A stretch of DNA of 64,000 nucleotides, from the NCBI RefSeq assembly GCF_000024605.1, contig NC_013385.1:310001-374000 (forward strand), given 5' to 3'. Under the pieces are notes generated by a model. That model was not told the DNA's origin. It did no database searches and was given only the letters and a program-made list of their open reading frames with translations. The DNA is from Ammonifex degensii KC4 (GTDB lineage Bacteria; Bacillota; Desulfotomaculia; Desulfotomaculales; Ammonificaceae). Below are positions 9,001-16,715 of this stretch, in pieces (position 1 is the first letter of the stretch; the number at the start of each line of letters is the position of its first letter). The translations under genes were made by a program, and so were the position numbers.

Positions 9001-9018
9001 TCTGGTGGTGATATAATT
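8985..9018 (+). repeat. Perfect 17-bp tandem repeat carrying TATAAT
   Basis: The unit CTGGTGGTGATATAATT occurs twice head to tail (8985-9001, 9002-9018) without mismatch. Each unit contains a consensus -10 box. It overlaps the predicted promoter of the downstream radical SAM pair and could have duplicated the -10 element. Confidence 0.85.
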
Positions 9019-9128
9019 TTTGAAAATACTATCGTTGCTTTTGTCGCAGAGTAAGCCGCACTTAGTCACCTCTCCCGCCGCATAATTAAGCTGCCTCCCT
9101 ACCATCCTAAACCAAGGGGGAGAAAAGA

Positions 9129-10430
9129 ATGCGCCTTCTGCTCGTCTCGCCCTTGAGCGGGCCGCCGGAGGAGAGGAGGAGGGGAAAAGGACTTCTTCCC
9201 CCTCTGAGCCTCCTCACCGTAGCCGGGCTCACACCACCCGAGGTGGAGATTAAGTTGGTGGATGAGGCGGTGGAGGAGCTGGAGATCAGTGCCGAGTGGG
9301 ATCTGGTAGGGATAACGGCCACCACCGCCCAGGCGCCGCGCGCTTACGAGATAGCCCAGGCCTTTCGCGCTCTGGGAGTGCCGGTGGTGCTGGGCGGGAT
9401 CCACCCCACGGCTTTGCCGGAAGAAGCGGCCCAGTATGCCGACGCGGTGGTCATAGGGGAGGCGGAAGGCCTCTGGCCCCAGGTCATAGCCGATGCCAAG
9501 GCGGGAAGACTTAAGCGCTTTTACCGCCATCCTGAAGGTAAGTTCCCGGAACTCAAAGACGTAAGACCGCGGCGAGATCTCTTGAAAAAAGACGCTTATG
9601 TGCTTACCAGCACGGTCCAGGTGACGCGGGGCTGCCCCTACGGCTGTGCCTTCTGTTCGGTGACCCGCTTTTTCGGCCGCACCTACCGCACCCGCCCCAT
9701 CCAAGAGGTACTGGAGGAAGTAGCTAGCTTGAAAGAAAAAGTGATCATCTTTGTGGACGACAACATCATGGGCCTTCCCTCGTATGCGCGCCGGTTGTTC
9801 GAAGCCCTGAAAGGATTGGGAAAACACTGGCTAAGTCAGGCTTCCCTTCCCCAGCTCCAGGACGAGACTTTAATCAAGCTGGCCGCCGAAAGCGGCTGTA
9901 AAGGCTTATTCGTGGGCTTCGAAAGTCTTTCCCCGGAAGAGTTGAAGCGGGTAAGAAAATTTCACAACGATACCCGCCGCTACGTCGAGACCATCAAGCG
10001 CCTGCACAAATACGGTATCGGCGTCATCGGCTCTTTCATCGTGGGGCTGGATAGCGACGACAAAAGTGTTTTCGAGCGCATAAAGGAGTTTGCCTTCCGA
10101 GCCAAGCTCGACCTCTTGCAGGCTAGTATCCTTACTCCCCTTCCTGGCACTCTCCTCTACGAAGAGATGGAGCGGGAGGGAAGGATTGTCGATCGGGACT
10201 GGTCCAAGTACAACGGCAACCACGTGGTTTTTCGCCCCCGTCTCTTGACCGTGGAAGAGCTGCAGCGCGGTTTCCGGCAGCTCCTTAAAGAAACTTACTC
10301 CTGGGGGGGCATTTTGCGGCGGCTTTTGGGCATCCACTGGCGTTGGCCCATCTTCGGAACGCTCAACCTCATCTTCCGCCAGGGAGTGAAGAGCTACCTC
10401 CGTCGCGTGAGCCAGCTTGCGGCGGGATAA
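9129..10430 (+). CDS. B12-binding-domain radical SAM protein
   Basis: A 433-residue enzyme with an N-terminal cobalamin-binding-like domain (about residues 1-140; LTVAGLTPPEVEIKLVDEAV, then WDLVGITATT and VVLGGIHPTALPEEA) followed by a radical SAM domain with the CPYGCAFC cluster motif (CxxxCxxC) near residue 172 and an Elp3/MiaB-like barrel (FVDDNIMG, GLFVGFESLS, GSFIVGLDSDD). Members of this group (COG1032) methylate or rearrange diverse substrates; the reaction is not predictable here. The ATG has a strong GGGGGAGAAAAG site. It is followed after 19 bp by a second radical SAM gene and probably shares its promoter. Confidence 0.88.
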   Translation: MRLLLVSPLSGPPEERRRGKGLLPPLSLLTVAGLTPPEVEIKLVDEAVEELEISAEWDLVGITATTAQAPRAYEIAQAFRALGVPVVLGGIHPTALPEEAAQYADAVVIGEAEGLWPQVIADAKAGRLKRFYRHPEGKFPELKDVRPRRDLLKKDAYVLTSTVQVTRGCPYGCAFCSVTRFFGRTYRTRPIQEVLEEVASLKEKVIIFVDDNIMGLPSYARRLFEALKGLGKHWLSQASLPQLQDETLIKLAAESGCKGLFVGFESLSPEELKRVRKFHNDTRRYVETIKRLHKYGIGVIGSFIVGLDSDDKSVFERIKEFAFRAKLDLLQASILTPLPGTLLYEEMEREGRIVDRDWSKYNGNHVVFRPRLLTVEELQRGFRQLLKETYSWGGILRRLLGIHWRWPIFGTLNLIFRQGVKSYLRRVSQLAAG

Positions 10431-10449
10431 GTAATGGAGGTGATCAGAG

Positions 10450-11892
10450 ATGGGCTTGGTGATTTTGAAACGGGAGCACCTCAAACAGAAAACCGATTTC
10501 ATGAAGCTAAAAATGCTGTTTAATAACACCCTAACCAGGAAGTTCGTCATGGAAAGGCTACTCCAGCCAGCGGGAGACGGGAGTTCCCGGCTGGAGGCGA
10601 TGATGGACCGGATGGCTGAGGGTGCGAAACCTCGAGGAGTAGAAGAAAAGCTCTTTTTCAGCTTGATGGAGATCATCCGGCAAGGTATAGGTATCCCGAA
10701 AGAGCACTTCCCCCGCTACCTCAAGCACCCCAATATCCGGCGTACCATTCTCAATGTGGCCGAAAGCGCCAGGCTTTACGGTGTGACGCTGCCCCAGGTT
10801 TTCGCTGCCCCTTTGATGGTCGTCTGGAACCTGACCTACAACTGCAACCTGAGGTGCAGGCACTGCTATGAAGACGCTGGGTCCCTCCGTCCTCGGAACC
10901 TGCCCAGAGAAGAGCTTTCCCGGGAGGAAAAGTTGGCGCTGGTAGAGGAGATCGCGAGGGCTAACATTCCCACTCTGTCTTTCTCCGGCGGCGAGCCCCT
11001 GGCCTGCCAGGATTTCTGGGAGGTAGCGGCCAAGGCCCGGGAACTTGGTCTTTACCTCTCCATGAATACTAACGGCACTCTCATTACGCGCGACGTGGCT
11101 TCGCGGCTTAAAGAGCTTGACTTTGCCTATGTAGCCGTGAGCGTGGACAGCGCCCGACCGGAGCGCCACGATGAATTCCGAGGTGTGAAAGGAAGCTGGG
11201 AGAAGGCCGTCCAGGGCATAAGGAATCTAGTTAGTGCGGGAGTCACCGCCGTGCTCTCGGTAACCCTGACGAAGTTCAACTTCTCGGAGCTGCGCGAACT
11301 CTTCCGTCTTGGTGAGGAACTAGGGGTCAACCGGGTAATGGTCTATAATTTTATCCCGGTAGGTCGGGGCCAGGGAATTCGTAGTCTTGACCTCTCGCCG
11401 GAGGAAAGGGAAGAGGCCTTGCGAGTAATGTACGAGTACATGCAAAGCGGCGGTCGATTGTGCAGCACGGCTCCTCAACTGGGGCGGGTCTGCCTGCAGC
11501 GGGGCCGCGCCGACTTGGTTCCTTTGGCGCACATCGGGGCAGAAAAGGCAAAAGAGTTGGCCATTTTGGCAGAATGGATAGGAGGGTGCGGAGTAGCGCG
11601 CGCCTACTTGGCCCTACAGCCGGACGGAACGATTACTCCCTGCGTTTACATGCCCGAGGTGAAACTCGGCCACGTGCGTACCGACCGCCTGATCGAAGTA
11701 TGGCGGCAGCATCCGTTCCTTGAAGCACTCCGGGACCGCCGCAAGCTGTGGGGCAATTGTGGGGTTTGTGACTACCGGTACGTTTGCGGGGGGTGCCGGG
11801 CAAGGGCACTAGCCTATTACGGAGACCCTCATGCTCCCGATCCTGGTTGCATCCGAAACCTAGCCTACTGCCGAGAGGCAGAGGTCTGCTAA
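10450..11892 (+). CDS. Radical SAM/SPASM domain protein
   Basis: A 480-residue protein. The radical SAM motif CNLRCRHC lies near residue 132, followed by SFSGGEPL and the SVDSARPERHDEFRG strand. The C-terminal SPASM region (from about residue 376) has Cys-rich segments including CGVARAYLALQPDGTITPC and CGVCDYRYVCGGCRARALAY, which bind auxiliary [4Fe-4S] clusters. A helical N-terminal extension of about 110 residues precedes the barrel. This layout resembles heme/heme d1 pathway (AhbD/NirJ-like) enzymes and peptide maturases, but no substrate peptide gene is visible nearby. It sits between another radical SAM gene and a sugar-isomerase-like gene. Confidence 0.85.
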   Translation: MGLVILKREHLKQKTDFMKLKMLFNNTLTRKFVMERLLQPAGDGSSRLEAMMDRMAEGAKPRGVEEKLFFSLMEIIRQGIGIPKEHFPRYLKHPNIRRTILNVAESARLYGVTLPQVFAAPLMVVWNLTYNCNLRCRHCYEDAGSLRPRNLPREELSREEKLALVEEIARANIPTLSFSGGEPLACQDFWEVAAKARELGLYLSMNTNGTLITRDVASRLKELDFAYVAVSVDSARPERHDEFRGVKGSWEKAVQGIRNLVSAGVTAVLSVTLTKFNFSELRELFRLGEELGVNRVMVYNFIPVGRGQGIRSLDLSPEEREEALRVMYEYMQSGGRLCSTAPQLGRVCLQRGRADLVPLAHIGAEKAKELAILAEWIGGCGVARAYLALQPDGTITPCVYMPEVKLGHVRTDRLIEVWRQHPFLEALRDRRKLWGNCGVCDYRYVCGGCRARALAYYGDPHAPDPGCIRNLAYCREAEVC

Positions 11893-11923
11893 ACTCAGAA
11901 AACGTTTAGGGGGATGGGAGACC

Positions 11924-12841
11924 TTGCTTCAGGTTTCCACCTGCGCTATTACCAGCAAGACGGACAAACCGGAAGAGATTCTGTCCTGGCTCGATAAGGT
12001 AGGTGCTGAGGCGGTGGAGCTCGAGTACCGGATAAGGGAGGAGACCTTTCCGAAGCTTAAGCGCGAGCTTCTACGGGCCGGGATAAAAGTCTTGAGTCTG
12101 CATAACTTCTGCCCTCTTCCCGAAGCGGCACCAGAGCCCAGCGGGGATGCTTTTCTTTTCACTTCCGACGATCCGGACGAGAGGCTTTTGGCTGTACGGG
12201 CCACCATCAATACGCTAGAGCAGGCGGCCGATCTGGAAGCCTGTGCCGTGGTGCTGCACTTGGGCTACGTTCCCTTGCGGGAAGAGGTGGAGGCTTTTAC
12301 CGCTAAATGGCGCGAGGAGAAAGACGGACCCGAGGTGGAAGAAGCGCGGGAAAAACTCAAGGTGCGGCGCTGGCAAAAGGCCCCGGTTTATCTTGACCGG
12401 GTGTTCTGGTGCCTCGATCGCATCTTGCAGGCGGCCATGCACCTGGAGGTGCAGGTGGGTATCGAGAACCGCTACTATTACCACGAAATACCGCTACCGG
12501 AAGAAGTGGAGGTCATCTTGAATAAGTTTGCCGGAGCTCCCCTAGGTTACTGGCACGATGTGGGGCATGCGCACCACTTGGAGGTGCTGGGCTTGGCCCG
12601 GCAGGAAGAGATCCTTGAGCGCTATCAAAACGCGATCATAGGGGTGCACCTGCACGACGCCGTGGGCGAGCAGGACCACCTCCCGCCCGGAAGCGGGGAG
12701 ATAGATCTGGCCCGGGTGTTAAGCTTTATTCCGGCCCGGGCTTTGAAGGTGGTGGAGGTGGCCAAGGGGAACGACATCGCCCGCTTCCGCGAGGGCCTGG
12801 ACTATCTGCGCCGGCTTTTGAACGGCCGCGCTGTCAGTTAA
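11924..12841 (+). CDS. Sugar phosphate isomerase/epimerase-like TIM barrel protein
   Basis: A 305-residue protein of the xylose isomerase-like TIM barrel superfamily (AP endonuclease family 2). Typical features are the metal-site acidic residues in GIENRYYYHE near residue 185, the GYWHDVGHAHH strand near 205, and IGVHLHDAVGEQDHLPPGSGEID near 240, the usual His/Asp metal ligands and substrate loop. The TTG start follows GGGGGATGGGAG. Substrate unknown. It ends immediately before a chemoreceptor remnant, with no spacer. Confidence 0.85.
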   Translation: MLQVSTCAITSKTDKPEEILSWLDKVGAEAVELEYRIREETFPKLKRELLRAGIKVLSLHNFCPLPEAAPEPSGDAFLFTSDDPDERLLAVRATINTLEQAADLEACAVVLHLGYVPLREEVEAFTAKWREEKDGPEVEEAREKLKVRRWQKAPVYLDRVFWCLDRILQAAMHLEVQVGIENRYYYHEIPLPEEVEVILNKFAGAPLGYWHDVGHAHHLEVLGLARQEEILERYQNAIIGVHLHDAVGEQDHLPPGSGEIDLARVLSFIPARALKVVEVAKGNDIARFREGLDYLRRLLNGRAVS

Positions 12842-13060
12842 TTGAAGCGGTGGTAGCGGGCGAGGTGCGCAAGCTGGCCGAGGAATCGGCCCGGGCCGCC
12901 ACGGAAATCGGGACTTTCATCGCCGAGATACAGGAAGAGACCCAGCGGGCGGTTAAGGATATGGAGAGTAGCGTTTCGGGTATTCAGGAGGGCCTGCGTC
13001 TAGCGGAGATTCACAACAGTTGACAGATTCTTGCAAAATGTGTATATTGGTGCCTGAGCT

Positions 13061-13180
13061 ATGAAGCGGAAGTTGCTGACCCTTAAAGAGTGCAAAGAGA
13101 CTTATGGGCCCAAGCCGAAGTTTTCTCCTGAACTACGAGAAGCAGGGACTGACAACCCCGCTCAGAACCCCTGGCAGTGA
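13061..13180 (+). pseudogene. Possible N-terminal scrap of IS607 tnpA
   Basis: A 39-codon frame beginning MKRKLLTLKECKETYG, like the start of the helix-turn-helix region of IS607-family TnpA proteins. It stops just before the short stretch AAAAGGGGCGGGAAGAAG that in copy 2 encodes the last residues of TnpA. This suggests an internal deletion has joined the 5' end to the extreme 3' end. Weak evidence because the fragment is short. Confidence 0.4.
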
Positions 13181-13205
13181 GTAGTAAAAGGGGCGGGAAG
13201 AAGAA

Positions 13206-14798
13206 GTGATAACCCTCCAGTGCCTCCTGGAGTTTCAGAGTGAAGGAGACAGGCGGGAAGTCCTCGACCTCATGCGCAGGTTTTCCTCCGCCGAGAGGTA
13301 CGGCTACCAGAGGCTCCTTGAGGGCTGGACGAGAGAAGAACTCAAGAAGCACTTAACCCAGGTCTTCCAGATCAACACCCGCTACGCCGACGACGCCGTC
13401 CTCAAAGCCTCCGGTATCCTGTCTTCCTGCCGGAAGAGGGGCCAGAACCCCACCAAGGTAGTCTTCGGCGGGAGAGGCCTCTTCGAGAAGCTCAAAAAGA
13501 AGCACCTGAACGGCCCGAGGCGTGAAGAGCTGGAGAGGGAGTGGAAGGAGAAAAGGCAGGGTAACCTCTACTCCAGAGGAGACAGGAGCAAGCGGGGCAA
13601 CCTCAACCTCCGCTTCGTCTGGATAGAAGGGGAGCTTTACCTCCGGATATGCGTGGGGGAGAGGCGGTGGGTCTACGCGAAGGTCGTGAGACCGGTTAAG
13701 AGAGAAGGAGACAAGTGGATAGGCTTCGTCTGGGACCTCCACCAGGCGGAGAGGACAGGTAAGTGGTTCCCCTACAACGTGGAGCTTAAGCTCAGAGACG
13801 GTGAAGTCTACGCCCACGTGAGCGTAAGCGAAAAGTTTCCCCCCACCGTCATTACTCCCGAAAACGGGGTCATAGGGATAGACGTCAACGCCTACCCCTT
13901 TCACCTGGCGCTGGCGGAAGTCTCGCGTGACGGCAACCTCGTGGGCTACGAGAGGATAAGCCTCCACGAGTTCCTTTCCGCCGACCGCGACAAGAGGGAG
14001 TACCTTGCCTGGCAGGTGGCCTACTGGGTAGTCGGCCTGGCGCTACAAAGAAGCAGGGCCATCGCCATAGAAGACCTGGAGGAGCTCCCGAAGGGCAGGA
14101 GGGGGGACGGCTTCCCCAAGTTGAGGCAAAAGCTCCAGCGCTGGGTCTACAGGAGCATCCTGGAGAAGATAGAGGTCCTGGCTAAGAGGCACGGGGTGGC
14201 CGTCGAGAAAAAGGATCCCGCCTACACCTCGGTGATAGGGAAGCTCAAGTACGCGCCCCAGTACCTGATAGACAAGGACGTGGCCGGGGCTCTGGTGATA
14301 GGTCGCCGGGCCTTAGGCTTCGAGGAGGAGCTGCCGGAAGCTTACCGGTGTCTCTTAAGAGACGAAGAGTTCCTGCTCTACGCTTTAGCCGAGCTCGAAG
14401 AGAAGGTGAAAAAGCTCAAGCGGGAGCTGAAGGGAGAAGAGAATGAGTGGCGGAGGAAGGCCATAAAAGCCAGACTCAAGGCCACACGCGGTGAACTGAA
14501 GACCCTCAAAGCCCACCTTCGGGCTCTTCAAAGCGGGGAGGGTGAGCCCGCTTCCCAAAGAAGCCCGGCCGACCGACGGAAGGAGCCGGTGAGGGGCCGC
14601 CTTTCGGGGCGGCGAAAAAGTTGGCGAGTCCTCTCCGCGGCCCTCACCGTCCCGGTCCTCGAAAAGTTCTCTCACGTGAAAGGCACCGTGAGGGACTTTT
14701 CTCCCCTGAGGCCGGTCCTGGTCTCGGGGGACTGGGAGCGGGCGGTGAGAAGGCCAGTTCCCGTTCCTGGTGCGGGGGCGGCTGTGCAAGTAGTGTGA
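13206..14798 (+). CDS. tnpB: TnpB-family RNA-guided nuclease-like protein, copy 1
   Basis: A 530-residue protein of the IS607/IS605 OrfB (TnpB) family. The RuvC-like acidic residues are visible: D226 in GVIGIDVNAYPF, E289 in AIAIEDLEEL, and D356/D358 in LIDKDVAGALVIGRRALG. The Cys4 zinc finger that normally separates RuvC motifs II and III is absent; the chain goes directly from TSVIGKLKYAPQY to motif III. A charged coiled coil (about 390-450) and a Pro/Arg-rich tail of about 85 residues follow; the tail-coding DNA overlaps a predicted structured RNA. The GTG start overlaps the end of the tnpA reading frame as GTGA. It is very close to the copy at 50704-52296. Confidence 0.88.
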   Translation: MITLQCLLEFQSEGDRREVLDLMRRFSSAERYGYQRLLEGWTREELKKHLTQVFQINTRYADDAVLKASGILSSCRKRGQNPTKVVFGGRGLFEKLKKKHLNGPRREELEREWKEKRQGNLYSRGDRSKRGNLNLRFVWIEGELYLRICVGERRWVYAKVVRPVKREGDKWIGFVWDLHQAERTGKWFPYNVELKLRDGEVYAHVSVSEKFPPTVITPENGVIGIDVNAYPFHLALAEVSRDGNLVGYERISLHEFLSADRDKREYLAWQVAYWVVGLALQRSRAIAIEDLEELPKGRRGDGFPKLRQKLQRWVYRSILEKIEVLAKRHGVAVEKKDPAYTSVIGKLKYAPQYLIDKDVAGALVIGRRALGFEEELPEAYRCLLRDEEFLLYALAELEEKVKKLKRELKGEENEWRRKAIKARLKATRGELKTLKAHLRALQSGEGEPASQRSPADRRKEPVRGRLSGRRKSWRVLSAALTVPVLEKFSHVKGTVRDFSPLRPVLVSGDWERAVRRPVPVPGAGAAVQVV

Positions 14799-14826
14799 CT
14801 AAACACTTTTGTACAGTTTTTTAAAC
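14560..14826 (+). ncRNA. Candidate right-end guide-type RNA overlapping the tnpB 3' end
   Basis: This GC-rich segment contains a hairpin GCCGCC (14596-14601) / GGCGGC (14608-14613) inside an outer stem GGTGAGGG (14588-14595) / CCCTCACC (14641-14648). A further long hairpin (GAAAAGT...CTCACG with CGTGAG..ACTTTTC) lies about 14658-14702. In the second copy one inner pair is A-T where this copy has G-C, and another is T-G where this copy has C-G. Such paired change supports conservation of RNA structure. TnpB nucleases are known to use an RNA made from this end of the element. Confidence 0.55.
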
Positions 14827-15043
14827 CAGGTGGCTGCCACTTCCGAGGAGCAATCGGCAGCCATGGAGCACATAGCACAGGTAGCCCGTGAGCTGGCCGA
14901 GATGGCTTCTTCCCTGGAAGCGGAAATTAGCCGCTTTCGGCTGTCTTGAAAGCCTTGCGGGGGGCCGCGAGTTGCAATCTGGTGCCGGTTAGGGGTAGAC
15001 TCTTGTTATAAGGATGAGGTTTTGCCCGGAAAGGGGAGGGAGA

Positions 15044-15364
15044 ATGGCCGGAGTTTTGCAAGAGGTCGTGTGGGTGGGAATGGGAGCTTTCTCCCTGGCC
15101 AAAGAGAAGCTGGAGAAGCTTGCCCAGGAACTCAAAGAGAGGGGAAGGGCTTCCTCCCGCGAGGCGCGCTCGTTCTGGCAGGAACTCAAGGAACGGGGTG
15201 CTAAGGAGCACGCCAACCTCTGTCAGGCCACCAAGGAGAAGGTGGAGAAGTGGCGCTACCAGTGGGGCTGGGTTTCCCGGCGCGAATGGGAGGATCTTCT
15301 CCGTAGAATAGAGCGCCTGGAGGCCATCCTGCTGGAGAGCCAGAACAAGACCGAGGCCAACTGA
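15044..15364 (+). CDS. Small coiled-coil (phasin-like) protein
   Basis: A 106-residue, highly charged, mostly helical protein: MAGVLQEVVWVGMGAFSLAK, then a long Glu/Lys/Arg-rich helix, and a final RRIERLEAILLE heptad segment. This resembles the short phasin-like or poly-hydroxyalkanoate-regulator-like proteins found in Firmicutes, whose roles are unclear. The ATG at 15044 is chosen because GGGGAGGGAG precedes it closely; an ATG at 15014 in the same frame lacks such a site. It is followed by a strong terminator, so it is probably a single-gene unit. Confidence 0.65.
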   Translation: MAGVLQEVVWVGMGAFSLAKEKLEKLAQELKERGRASSREARSFWQELKERGAKEHANLCQATKEKVEKWRYQWGWVSRREWEDLLRRIERLEAILLESQNKTEAN

Positions 15365-15370
15365 GTTCTA

Positions 15371-15430
15371 AAGGCGCCCTCCCGCTCCGTAAACTAGCTT
15401 AGGGAAAATTCGGGGGAGGGCGCCTTTTCC
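15371..15430 (+). terminator. Rho-independent terminator
   Basis: A 13-bp perfect stem, AAGGCGCCCTCCC (15371-15383) with its complement at 15414-15426, is followed by a T-run. The loop is long (30 bases). It lies directly after the phasin-like gene and ends just before the next start codon at 15431. Confidence 0.8.
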
Positions 15431-16543
15431 ATGCTTTGGCGCTTCATTTGCGTAGCTTTTCTCCTCTTTTCTTTTTGGGTTCTGCCGGCTTGGGCCGAGG
15501 AGGAAACACCGGCGCATTCCGAGCGTTTCCTGGTGCTGGTAATCGACGGTCTCGACCGTCAGGTGGTCAGTCCTTCGCTCACTCCCAACATAAGCGGGTT
15601 AGGAGCGGCAGGGGCGCGGGCCGAAAAGGTAAGCGGCGTTTTCCCCGGTACTTCTGCCGCGGCGCTGGCCACCCTGCTCACCGGAGCTCAGCCTGAGCGC
15701 CACCGCTGTTTTTTCTTCCAGGACCTCCCCGCCGTTCCCGGCATCTTCCGCTCTCTCGCTTCTAGGCAGGCCGGGGTCTTTCTTTTCCTGGCCGGCAAGG
15801 AGGAATGGAAGCTGCCTCCGGAGGAGAAGGTTAAGCTGGTGCACGCTCCTGACGACGCTTCTCTGACCGATAAGGTGCTGGCCTGCCTGTGCGAGCAGCA
15901 GCCTTACTTCCTGGTGGTAGTCTGGCGGGGGCCGGCACTGGTCCGGGCCGCTGGGGGGGGCCAGAAGGACTACCTGCAGGCCGTCAAGGAAGCCGATACT
16001 CAGGTGGGCCGGATCCTTCAGTTCTGCTACGGCCAGCAGATATTCGACCGTACCTTCTTTTGCCTCACCGGCACTACCGGAGATCCTTATCTGGCTTTTA
16101 AGGCCCCGGAGATAAAGGCGGGAGTGGCCCTGCCTCCGGTAAGTCTTGTCGATGTAGCTCCTACCCTGGCCTATTTCCTGGGGGTGAAGCTTCCTTCGGC
16201 AGAAGGGCATGTGCTCTGGAACGCTTTGAAGCCCGGCCCCGAACGGAGTGAAACTTACCTTCTGGAGGTGCGGGTGAAAGAATTGAGCGAAGCACTTTAC
16301 GGCGCTCGCAGTTTCCTCTACTCCTTCCTGCGTGAAAAGGAACTTTTGGAGCGCGAGAAAGAAAGGATCTCCAGGGAGAAAGAGGAGATCAAGGAAATCA
16401 TTGCCCAGAAAGAGGCCCGCATTGCTGGTCTTGAGCGCAAGCTTTATGCCTGGAAGCTGGCGTTAGGGATATTCTTTCTATTTTCCCTCCTAGGTTACTG
16501 GTGGGAATACCGCATTCTCCGCCGCCGCTATCTTATGTTTTGA
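15431..16543 (+). CDS. Secreted/anchored alkaline-phosphatase-like protein with C-terminal coiled coil
   Basis: A 370-residue protein. The N terminus has a signal sequence (FICVAFLLFSFWVLPAWA). The middle starts FLVLVIDGLDRQVVSP, then SGVFPGTSAAALATLLTGAQPERH, matching the type I phosphodiesterase/alkaline phosphatase fold with Thr or Ser as nucleophile, and later VDVAPTLAYFLGV. Residues about 280-335 form a Glu/Arg-rich coiled coil, followed by a single membrane segment (LALGIFFLFSLLGYWWEY) and a basic tail, so the C terminus is probably cytoplasmic. It is distantly similar in design to the 743-residue protein at 6726. The substrate is unknown. Confidence 0.75.
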   Translation: MLWRFICVAFLLFSFWVLPAWAEEETPAHSERFLVLVIDGLDRQVVSPSLTPNISGLGAAGARAEKVSGVFPGTSAAALATLLTGAQPERHRCFFFQDLPAVPGIFRSLASRQAGVFLFLAGKEEWKLPPEEKVKLVHAPDDASLTDKVLACLCEQQPYFLVVVWRGPALVRAAGGGQKDYLQAVKEADTQVGRILQFCYGQQIFDRTFFCLTGTTGDPYLAFKAPEIKAGVALPPVSLVDVAPTLAYFLGVKLPSAEGHVLWNALKPGPERSETYLLEVRVKELSEALYGARSFLYSFLREKELLEREKERISREKEEIKEIIAQKEARIAGLERKLYAWKLALGIFFLFSLLGYWWEYRILRRRYLMF

Positions 16544-16651
16544 ATTTTTTCCCTGAAAGGTTCTCTCTTCCGTTTTTTCTTTCCCCGGTGCCGGTGAAAG
16601 ATTTTTTCCTGCGTTTAGGCGAGCAAATCTGCCCGCTCAAGCCTCAGACCT

Positions 16652-16680
16652 TTGTTTCCCTTTTCCGGGCGTGCTAAAAA
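16652..16680 (+). promoter_or_regulatory. Possible promoter of the Wood-Ljungdahl operon
   Basis: TTGTTT (16652-16657), a 17-bp spacer, then TAAAAA (16675-16680) with a TGC just upstream (extended -10 type). It sits in the 172-bp gap before the first cooC. The match to consensus is modest, but no better candidate is visible in the gap, which is otherwise pyrimidine-rich. Confidence 0.4.
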
Positions 16681-16715
16681 TACAGCTAAAGTTCTGAGTC
16701 TGGCAGGGGAGAAAG

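Larger units (their letters stand above)
13010..14826 (+). mobile_element. IS607-type element, copy 1 (tnpA decayed, tnpB intact)
   Basis: The left end TTCACAACAGTTGACA (13010-13025) and a right end ending CACTTTTGTACAGTTTTT are shared with a second copy in reverse orientation at 50675-52447. The element carries a tnpA scrap and a full-length tnpB and interrupts a chemoreceptor gene. Membership of the IS607 family is inferred from the second copy, which retains the C terminus of a serine-recombinase TnpA directly before tnpB. Exact end bases are uncertain by a few positions. Confidence 0.75.
12847..14949 (+). pseudogene. Methyl-accepting chemotaxis protein remnant split by a TnpB element
   Basis: Bases 12847-13009 read AVVAGEVRKLAEESARAA and on to GIQEGLRLAE, the conserved tip of the chemoreceptor signalling hairpin. 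Bases 14830-14949 read VAATSEEQSAAMEHIA to a TGA, the usual end of the same domain. A mobile element sits between them. The sensor, membrane and HAMP parts are missing upstream, where the reading frame begins directly after the preceding gene. Compared with intact receptors about 20 residues also seem to be missing at the insertion point. The gene is therefore dead in at least two ways. Confidence 0.85.

Noticed and set aside
13010-14826. CRISPR or Cas12 system
   Set aside because: No repeat-spacer array and no adaptation genes are present; the RuvC proteins belong to transposon TnpB families.
15398-15411. GCTTAGGGAAAATT shared with the border of the TnpB element near 49750
   Set aside because: A 14-base match is expected several times by chance among all pairs in 64 kb, and the surrounding bases differ.
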